From NCBI GenBank assembly GCA_959347315.1, contig OY365810.1, positions 18,240,358 to 18,304,357 of the forward strand: a DNA stretch of 64,000 bases, read 5' to 3'. The translations under genes were made by a program, and so were the position numbers. The DNA comes from Bimastos eiseni (lineage: Eukaryota; Annelida; Clitellata; Crassiclitellata; Lumbricidae). The notes under the pieces were generated by a model, which was not told the origin of the DNA, made no database searches, and worked only from the letters and a program-made list of their open reading frames with translations. Below, piece by piece: positions 9,260 through 19,600 of the stretch; positions within the stretch are counted from its first letter, which is position 1, and each line of letters starts with the position of its first letter.

Positions 9260-10378
9260 ATGGTTTTAGGATGTTAACCCATTCACTGCCGTATTGATGA
9301 GTGGCGCTGGTCATGTATACATGTACCTCTGTGTTTAGTGTGACACGTCAGGCACTGGCTATTATTCATAGTCTAGGCACATGAGAATCAGGATCCTGTA
9401 TTTTTGTATAATGTTTGTGCTACTATTTGCTACTTTCTTGTGCCTAATTTGTAAGCTGTTTCTAGTGCTAAATAAGATATGCATTCTCTCACAAGTTACA
9501 TTTAGGCTTAGGCATATGTATATACTTAGCCTAAGTATGTATGAATGTATTTATGTGTAGTGTGGGCTTCTTCTGTAGCACACTTTAATAGACTTGAATA
9601 GAATAGCTGTCAGCACCATCCTCCTCCAACGTCTGCCACATTGTTTATAGCCATGTGCATTGCAGAGCGCAGACTAGCCTCCAAGACTACAAGCATTATT
9701 CTGATTAGCTAAAGGCCCAATTGATCTAACTGAAAAGTAAAAACCTAGAAAACCTAACATATGGACTTTTGAGGTCTTTAGGTTTAAAATAAACACTAAG
9801 ACCTAGGTTTTTAAAATCGAACTCTACGGTCCTGATCCCAACCATCATATTTCCAAGGTGTGCAGTAAGTTTATGTTACTGTAAGAATTGATGAAGCGAT
9901 GGAAATGTTTGCTTTGGAGTGGTATCTGCTGTCAGTCACTAAAACTACGAGGTTCTTTGACCAATTAGCCAGGCACAGGGCAATTATTATCTGGCACAGT
10001 CTGGGTACTAAACGCTCAGTCTCAGGTCTGAACTTGGTGTCATATGTGAACTCTGATGGGACTCTGTTCAATGCATTTTGCATGTTTCTGTGTGCCAGTT
10101 GCTGCTGGTCATCATTGCTGACTCCTCACTCGTTTTCCCAAGGAGTCTCCCAGAGTTGTTTTCCACCTAGAGTCATTGCCCAGGGGACAAAAGTGTTTTT
10201 CTTGGTCAGAGCTCTGTAATGTCATATTTCAGTGAGGTCATGACATTTGTGATGACGTGTGACAAAGGCGTGCGGGGTTATCCAAAATTGTGCGACATCA
10301 TTTATGGACGGCCCTTATACATACTAGTGTGCTAGGTGCAGTTGAGATTAATAATTGTGGTAATGTTTTTCTTTCCAG
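9260..10378. other. No recognised feature upstream of the IRF-like gene
   Basis: AT-rich sequence without a convincing exon. The promoter and any 5' non-coding exons of the IRF-like gene may lie here, but I see no TATA box or initiator I would trust. Confidence 0.4.
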
Positions 10379-10645
10379 TCTGTTTAAAGGAGAATACATT
10401 GTGCAAAAATTTGACTAAAGCCACATTCAGAATCCTAGTTCTTTACAAGTCTTCTAGCATATATGATGGAAGATGGTGGTGAAAAACAGAATCCCATCCT
10501 TCTGCACCCATGGCTTGAAATTATGTTGGAAAGAAAGAGCATTCCTGGTCTGGAGTGGTATGATGAGAAGAAGACGATGTTCCAAGTACCTTGGAAACAC
10601 AGGAGCAAGAAAGATTGGTCACTAGATGACAGCCGTGTATTTCTG
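10379..10645 (+). CDS. IRF-like gene, first coding exon (N-terminal half of the DNA-binding domain)
   Basis: The acceptor CTTTCCAG ends at 10378 and the donor CTG|GTAAGA is at 10646. An in-frame TAG at 10436-10438 precedes the ATG at 10463, so that ATG is the first possible start and 10379-10462 is 5' untranslated. The 61 codons include LLHPWLEIML, IPGLEWYDEK, FQVPWKHRSKKDW and end SLDDSRVFL. The four tryptophans here are the first four of the five-tryptophan IRF repeat. The exon ends in phase 0. Confidence 0.85.
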
Positions 10646-13600
10646 GTAAGAAATCATTTACAGTGCAATCGATGCTTTCATGAAATACTGTGTCATCTTT
10701 TTGTAGCTATCTGTCAGAAGGAAATGGCAGATCTGTCAGACTTATCTATGATGCAGTATTAGGGTACTGATTAATGTTGTTTGATTTTGCATGTGCTTTG
10801 AGAGAGTAGTGACGCTGTGGTGGCTTATGAGTAACCTTTTTAGTCTGTGATCTTAGACGTTAACATAATTATATTGACTCTGGGTAGTGATGGGCAAAAC
10901 ACTTTTCAAAATACTTTTCATCTTGTGCTTAGTGTTGCTTCTGTTAACAAAAACGAAACTGGAAATTAGCACAAATTGAGCATTTTAGTTAACGAGAACC
11001 TGAAACTAAAATATGCATGCGAGAGAATACTAATATTCAGAAACAATAAGAACTAAAACTGAAAGTAAAAACTAAGACTAGCAATCATGACTAAAACTGA
11101 TGTCCAAAAGTTGCATTATTAATTTATAGCTGTAAAAGCTGTAAACCACGTTTTTGGCCAAAAGTTCTATTTTTTTCCATTACAACCAGAGAGTTCATAA
11201 TAATAGAAATAAAATTGAAGAAGATTAGGCAGAGATTGTTGTTTGTTTGTTTGATGTGACACTGATGCAGGAATGGGCAAGAAACACAGGAAGGTGGAAG
11301 ACGAGGAGGAGGGAGGGAGCCCAGACTTTGCTCAGCTGAAGACACTGTTTCGCTGTGCACTGAACAAGGCTCCAGACATAGAGGAAGTGAGTACACTTCG
11401 TTGCGACCGAGGAGAAGAACCGTTCAAAGTGTACAGGGTAAAAAATATAAAGGTGAGAAGAAATAGTACTACTGTGTCTTTCTACCCTATGGCGCTGTAC
11501 CAATATTACATTTTGTGATTATGCCGATGCCATGTATGGCTGATTATAGAAATAACTGATACCGATTATGAAGTCGTTTATTTTGAAATTTGTTTATGTT
11601 TAGTCGCAATGTTCATTTTCGAAACATAGACACCTACTATTGTAATGAAAGTGTGTGCTTACTCCCTGCACTCGTCATATTTAGTGTTTGCACTGCATGG
11701 CTGCAGTTGTAAAATAATGCATAGCAAATTGACCTACAATCGTAGCTTACTTTTGTGCTAGGGTTGCCAACCGTCCCGGAATGGCCGGGACAGTCCCGGA
11801 ATCAACCCAGGCCATCCTGTGTCCCGGGCAATGCTTATTTTGTCCCGGAATCCTGAATTCATAGAAAGGTATTCATGACTTCATAAACCTAGCGGAATGC
11901 AGAAAGTGTCACGGGTTTGGAGGTTTGGCGCTTTTAACGGTTTGGTTTATCATTCCACGCATGGTAACGACATAATCAACCTTAAATAATAATAATAATG
12001 GCGTTGTCTAACTTGTCTGCTGCCAAAGTATATAAATTACTAAACATACATGTAGCAGCATTGCAGGACAAAAATTGCTGTCTTGCATAGGATAACACTC
12101 TTCATACAGTGGCCTCTTGTAAGTTGTAATAACACTTGTACATTGCCAATTCGGTTTGTTTTATGTTTAATGCCAGCACCTTCATTTTATGAATGGACGT
12201 GAACAGGTAGACCCTTAACTGCATAAATCATTTATCGTAGTGGAAATTGGGAAATGTCTTGGAATGGGTTTGTTCAGAGTTATCAACTCTAGCATTTTGT
12301 CATTCATCACAGTAGAAACTGGGAAATGTCCCACAATGGGCTTGTTCAAAGTTGGCAACCCCAAATTTGCACAGATTTTAAAAAATAAAAACATTTTACA
12401 TCTTGTCGTTAGTAGCCAACTTCTGTAAAATACGTTCTAATTGTTCCATTAATAAGACAACAATGGTTTCATTTGCTGTATTCCAGTTAATGATGATTTT
12501 CTTTTAGATTCTGCTGTGAAAAATGTGACTGTCGTAATGTCTTCTGGCAATAAAGTAAAGAGCAGTGAAGAGGAAGGCAGCAATTTTCCTCTAAAACTAA
12601 ACAAAGAGGTATCATTTCCTCTCTGTTTTTTTTTCATTTCATAGCAAACTAATGGAAGGAAGAGATGAAGAGAAGTATTTCTGCCAGAAGATGACTTCAA
12701 CTGACACAATGCATTGGTCTCCCAGTCACTGTTAGTACATTCCTCTTGTTAGAGTCTTGAATCTGCTTTGGTAACATCTTAATTAAGAGACCTGACCTGG
12801 ACATCTCATCCGCATCATCTAGCTCCAAGTGGCGCACAGCTTGTCGTGATGGACTACATAATTTTGTTCACTAATCCTATTGTGTGCAAAGAAATGTCTC
12901 TTAAAGGTTATTCATTTCTTGCATATGTTGTCTGCTTCTGACTATTTTTCTTGAAGTGGTGATACATACGTGACCTCTTTACTTTTGCTACTTCCGTGCC
13001 AGACCTTGCCATCATCCTTGACCAAGAGCTTTCTTTTGCCAAGTGTGTCAACTCAGTAAGTTGCAATGGCTTCTATCAGCTTCGACAATTACGGGTGAAA
13101 TCGTGCCCATGGATAGGATAAGTGCTGCAACCACTCTTATTCATGCTTTCATCGCTAGTCGTCTTGACTACTGCTCCACCATATATGTGGGCATTTCACG
13201 AAGCAGGATCGGACAACTGGAGTGGGTCAACTGATGGGAGGCATTTCTAGAGCAGGCTATGTTTCTGCCTATATGCGTGATGTGTTGCACTGGCTTTCCC
13301 TCCCGCAGTGCATTGCATTTCGAATCGCCTCCTTGGTATGGCGCTGTTTTGCTGGAGCTGCACCTGCTTATCTTCAGGAGCTATGCCGCCCTACTGCTAC
13401 CAGCGCGCAAATGGCGCTGCACTTTGCTGTGCAGGGCCTTCTCAGCGTTCCTTTCTCCCACACTGCTATGCTACAGCATTGTGCATTCTCTGTTGTGGGT
13501 CCTACACCTTGGAATGGGCTTCCTCTGAACCTCTGGCTTTTACCTAAGATCTTCTCATCTTCTTTCTACTCTTCTCTTAAATCTGTCCTCTTTGACCATA

Positions 13601-16600
13601 GTAGGACTGGGAGCACCTCTGAGTAGATTTTTTGAATAGGTGCCATATCAAGTTTAATTGATTAATTGATTGATGTGCAAATATGATTTAAAGACAATTT
13701 TCTCAATCTGACTGATGTGCCTTGCATATTGGTTTTCTTTTTGGAAACTTTAAAGAATGCCACACAAATTGCAGTTGAGTAACTTATGCCTGTTATATTT
13801 ATTAGTCCCACAAATGTGGTGAAGGTCAGGTCCTAAGCCCTGTAGTTTTACCATTAAAACAATTTCTATGTCATATCTCAAGTCAGGCTTTGACCAATAT
13901 GCACTATGAAACTCACTGGACAAAGTTGCACTTCTAAAACCTATCTTTGCCAACCTTCAAAGTAACAGAATGACTTTCTACTGGGTCATTGAATGTTGTT
14001 ACCTGGAATAGATATGGACCTTGAAGAGGATTGGCAGCATTACTGTCATCCATCAGAGCTGCCTTATTTATAAGCTCATAAACAATTATTACAGCTCTTA
14101 CTTCTGCAGTCAGCTTTGAAGTTCTCAGAATCCTTGGAACTGAATCCCAGCGTCTTCTGCATTCTAAGATGCTGTAAACTGCCGATGCTCTGAATGAGAG
14201 CAGCAGAACCTAATCCTATGTTTTGACTTCTCTTTTTTGTTAGAAAAGCTGACCAGGTGGAATGCAGAATTGCACAATTCACAGCTAATCTCAAATAGAA
14301 TTCTATTCTATTTACAGACTTATAAAGCACCTATCACAGTACAATGTAGTCTGAGGCGTTCCCAGTGCGAAGAACCCCCCCCTTGAGAAAACAAAAGTCT
14401 TTAGACAACGAGCAGAAACAGTTGTGCTACGAGATAAGATTTCAGCATGAGTCACAGCAGGAAGGTTGTTCCATAGCAAAGGGCCAACAGAGGCATAAGC
14501 ATGATGCTGAGCTGTGACAGTTCTACACTGAGGTACTAGACGTCCAGAGGTAGCTGAGATAGGTTGCCTGATAAGATCACAATGCCTTCTATGTGGACAT
14601 TTCTCCTTTGACGGGCTTTGAATTTCTCTCCTGTCTCTTCTTAGTCATACTATCCCTGAATATCTCTTTTCGATGGACCTGCTTCACTTATTATCTCTTG
14701 CTCTGATGTCTTCTTCCACTTCACGTTTGGCCAATGTGTCTTTTGCTGAATGATGCTTTAGTACTTCAACAATTAGTGGAATTGGTTTTTTAGTCGCTCT
14801 TATTGTAAAAGTGTTGAATCTGCTTTAGTTACACATCACATGTTTGCATCATATCCGCCTAACCTGGCGGACATTAACAGCCTGTCTAACTTTAGACCCA
14901 TCTCCAATTTCACTAAAATCTCTTAAGATTTTGAATACCTTTTATTTATATACATTAGAAACATATAACTTCATCTCCTAACTTCAGTCCTAACCACCAG
15001 CTTACCATGAAGGCTACTCCTCTGAAACTACCCTGTCCTCTATACCGGACAACATCTTTTCATCTATTGATACTGGAATGGCATGCTTCTTTGCAGTGTG
15101 CTTTGACCTTAGTGGTGCTGTTGGCATTTGTCAACTACCAGATGCTATCTTCTAGACTCAGTGAAAGCTCTGGTGTCTCTGGCACTACCTTAAACTGGTG
15201 CAATAGATCTCAGCAATTGGGTATTGATCATGCTCATTCTGATCATTTTTGCTGAATTGCTGTCTGTTTACTTTTTTTAGAATGTCTTATCTGATATCTC
15301 AAATGAAGATGGTGAGATGACATTGAAAGATGACACTGGTGAGTTTCATCCTTTAATAATTGCAGATTATATTGTAGCAAACCCTCCATTGTATTGACTC
15401 ATATGGGTAGTGCATGCACCATCTCAGTTTCACCCATCCTCAGCCATCAAAATCAGAGAATGCAGGGCCATACCAGCAAGGGCTGCAAGCAGGGCCGTGC
15501 CGAGGGTGGTGCCGGTGTTGTCGTGACACAGGGCGCAAATTTCAGGATTGAATAACTTTTATTATAAATTCATTCTTTTTTGAAACGTGGTATTAATTTC
15601 TTTCACAAATAGAAACTAAAATTACAGATGAAAAGTGAGACTAAGATCGTGTGTTGGTTGCTATTACAAACTGTAACTTTATTATATGAACGTTATAATG
15701 AAACATTTAAGTTTTATATTATATTGTTATTAATCATTTATCTATATTTTGTTGCTTGGTAACTTTGGTTTATCACATCTATGTTTTCAAAATTTACGTC
15801 ATCAGTTATCACTAGAGCTGCCGCGAGGACCCAAGTACTCGCGAGTACTCTACTCCAAAAGTTACGTTAGTATTTTTTTTTTACTCGAGTACTTGCATAC
15901 TTTCACTTCTGGTCAGAAAATTGCAATTTCCAGTTTCAGATGGCTTTCCGTAGCCTATATTTTATTTTTATTTTTTTTAAATTTTCTGTTTCTTTGGCTG
16001 TTCAGAAGCTTGTTAGTTATTACATTGGAGATTTAACTTTACTGGTGTGCCAGAGCTTTAGTTAGAACCTTGCTATGGTATAATTAATCTATCTATAGTC
16101 TATAGTAGAAGCCATGCAGGTTGTATTAAGCACTTCCGGTATGAACGAGTACTTGAGTACTTGCTAAGCTACTCGACCGAGTACTCGACTCCAAAACTAC
16201 TTGTTAGCGGCAGCCCTAGTCATCACGAGCTTACGAAAATATGTATTAGGCCAACATTGAGTTTGGTCATAATTAACTGATTTCAATATTATTATATTTT
16301 TTTCCATTTAGTTGATTATTGAATTATCTATTCAAAATGAGTTCTTAGAAAAAAAAACTGTCTATTAATAAATTTGTATTATATTCAAAATTTTAATGCT
16401 AGGCACAGGCGCAATTATAACTTGGTACACCCCTGACCGCAAGCAAACTCAGAATGTGGCTATCGATGACGAGATCCCCATGAACTCAGAAGAACATTAG
16501 TTGCTAGTTTTGGGGTATTCAGAGTTGACACTCGCGCTTTGTGTCGCATGGAGTTTGGTTGTTTCTACCCGGTTTTCTGACAGTGCTGTCGAGAGAAAGG

Positions 16601-19600
16601 GGCTTGCAGGTAGTTCAGAGTTTGAGCATCTTGTTAAGTTTTAGGGTACACTATACAATGTGCCAAATGAAACAACAGCACTTTGCTTACACTTTTTCTT
16701 CCATACTCATTATTTTGGAATATCATGTTGTTGAGACCAAACTAGTTTAGTTTGTTTATTATGGCACGTGTTGTTTCACACGCACGCACGCACACACAGT
16801 GAAGTACCTTGTTAAAGTTGATCTGCTTGTGTTGTTTCTAGTTCGGCAAGTGGTACCTTCAGATCCTGGATACACAGAGCATGTTGATAGCAGCGGCAAG
16901 TTCAAAGTAGAAAATAAGCCAATGACAAGCAAGACATTTATATCGCTATCTGTTGAGCAAATGACAGGTTCTTTGAGCGACTGTTCTGAGGGTGACGACC
17001 GCTCACCCACCATGACTGATTGGCTGGTCAACAGGCCTCAAGGGAACACAGCCAGGTCCACAGATCATGAGGTTCTTCAGACCATAGACAAGTTGGGCAG
17101 CAATACATCATTCAGGTCCTCTTCAAACTGCAGAACATCACTTCTGAACAGTGCAAAGTTTGAGGAAACAGAACTCCTTCAGGTGCCTACATCTACTGAA
17201 CACGTGCTTCAGGTGGCTTCATTGTTTGTTGAAGCAGAACAGAAGCGAAAACAAAAGGCAACCAGAAGAACTCATCAAAACTCACATCTTTTCAGCGGTT
17301 TGTCTTTTCCTTGCATGGTTTTTGCAAGCTTTGTCTTGGTATACAATGAAGTGCTTAACCTTACTGCTTGTTTCTGTTAATGAAAATACTTAACCAATGG
17401 GCAGTTTGAAATGTATGCTAGAGTCATAAAGCAGAACATATACAACCGTCGGCAGATGCTTCCGCCAGCTGAGTCTTTTCTCGGTACACATAATGCGTAT
17501 TTGATACATGCCTGTATAACTATAACCATAAAAATTTATTTAGTGATAACTGACAATCAAATAGGATCAAACAAAACAGAATAGCAGAACATATAAATTA
17601 AATAAGGATTAACAGTTAACAAAAGGGAAAAAACAGCTCATAAGGCACCTAAGTCTCCCTATCGAGGGAGACCCTTTCAACCTATATCAATTAAGACATT
17701 CGAGCAAATATGTTGATGCAATTGTAAAACTTAACTAGTTAATTAGAGAATTACTAACAAAGGGTAGGTAGTTAAGATTTAGTAAATGTTATACCAGCGG
17801 GAGTTACTGCGAGAGCAAATATTTATGAAATTTACATTTTAAAAATTTGATGTTGAGTAGGCAGCGTATGTCATTCGTATATATATATATGTATATATAT
17901 ATACATATATATATATACGAATGATATATATGATGATTGGTTACTGGTACTGATGCATCTCATTAATGATGTTTATAGTAACTATAGTAACATTGATGTC
18001 TCAAAGATGATGTCTTTCCATATAATGGTGTACATGCAATCATGTCTTAGAATATATCCTTGGATATGACAAAAGTTTTGTTCTTGGATTTCCTTTTTGA
18101 TGTCTTGTATAAATAGTTTCAGTAGCAGCAGAAGCAGTAATTATGATGATGATTTAATGGTATATGTAGGTGAGACATGTGCATCAGAACATCAGATTTT
18201 AACCATCATAAAGCCTACAGACAATGCACAGGACACTGCTGGTGCTGCTGCCTTAGGTTCTTGTGCTGAATGGTTGACAGTTGGTCCTTCTGTGCAGTTG
18301 GTTCAGCAATTCTCAGCAGAATGTCATCGCTCTGTTGACAATGAATTCAAATCAGGTCAACTGTTTTTTCATTTCTAATCATTACAGTATCAGAAAATGT
18401 TTTAGTACTAGACCAGAGGTGATGGACTTTTTTAACAGTCTGTGCTACAGAACTTACTCTTTTAAAAATCACCCTTGCATATATTCTGAACAGTATAAAT
18501 CATTATTTTTCACATATATGATTAACTTGACAAAACACAAAAGAGTGGAATAAGCAACATTATTTAAACGGTGCTTTTAGAAAGATGTTTAAATCAAATC
18601 CACTCTAAAAGAAATGATAACTTTTGGCTTAAGCATAAAATTTTAGTTAAAACGAAATATGAGTAAGACAAAAATATTGATCATTTTCAGGGAATTTTGT
18701 TCAATCTTAAACATTACGTTAAATGCAGACACGAAACTTGTCCCTGAATCAACTTTTGAGGTTTTATTGGCAAAAATCAACTTTAAGTAATGACAGATAT
18801 GTGTAATATTGGTGAAAAATTAAAAAATTGCTTATTTTTTCAAGTGTTTAGCATCAAAGAATTTTGGGCTTTATTGGTTGATGATGTTAGAGACTAGAGT
18901 TAAGCTGAGTAAATTCAATGTTGGTGTTGGTGTGAATCTCTGAGCCTTTTGTCTGAATAAAGTTGGTAAAATAAGATATAATCCTGGCAAGTTGTTGTTA
19001 AATCTTGAAATGGCACGCTACTAAATGCACTGCAGAGTTTTAGGAAAAGGTGTGCCATGTAGAGTGTAATGTTGAAAGTTATTTGACTTGAGACTGACCA
19101 TATGGTTTTTCTTTTGTAGAGCCAATTGATTTCACCAAGAAAGACATGAATAAGGAGTGTAGGACAGATGCCCAACTGTCAAAATCAGTTACTTCAAGTC
19201 TTTTTGAGCAGCTGATAGAAGGAGATTCAAGGGAGAAACTGATGAACTTCATTGGGGAAATCAACAATGAAGGTAACTGATGCTTTCTCACTTTGCATTT
19301 ATAAATATGTGATGCATCAGTATGATATCAGTCACATGTTTAAAAATTAAAATTATGGAATATTGTAGAGCCATTATTAGCTTTTCAAAACTGTTGTTGC
19401 TAAGAAAAGTCATGTTAATTTAAAGTTGTAATTCATTCATATTCTCTTTCTCAGAAAATCACTTCTAAAGTTTGTATGATTATTTGTCCATTTTTCCTTA
19501 GCAACATGCATTTCTATTTGTCTCACAGTCATGAAATTTTAAGTGAACATTCAACAATGCGTTCTTCTTAAAATTTCACATGAATATTTTGGAAAAACTG

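Noticed and set aside
10890..11110. Copy of the AACTAAAACTAAAA-type element as at 55137-57338
   Set aside because: Shares only low-complexity AAAACTGAAA-like words; no ends identified.
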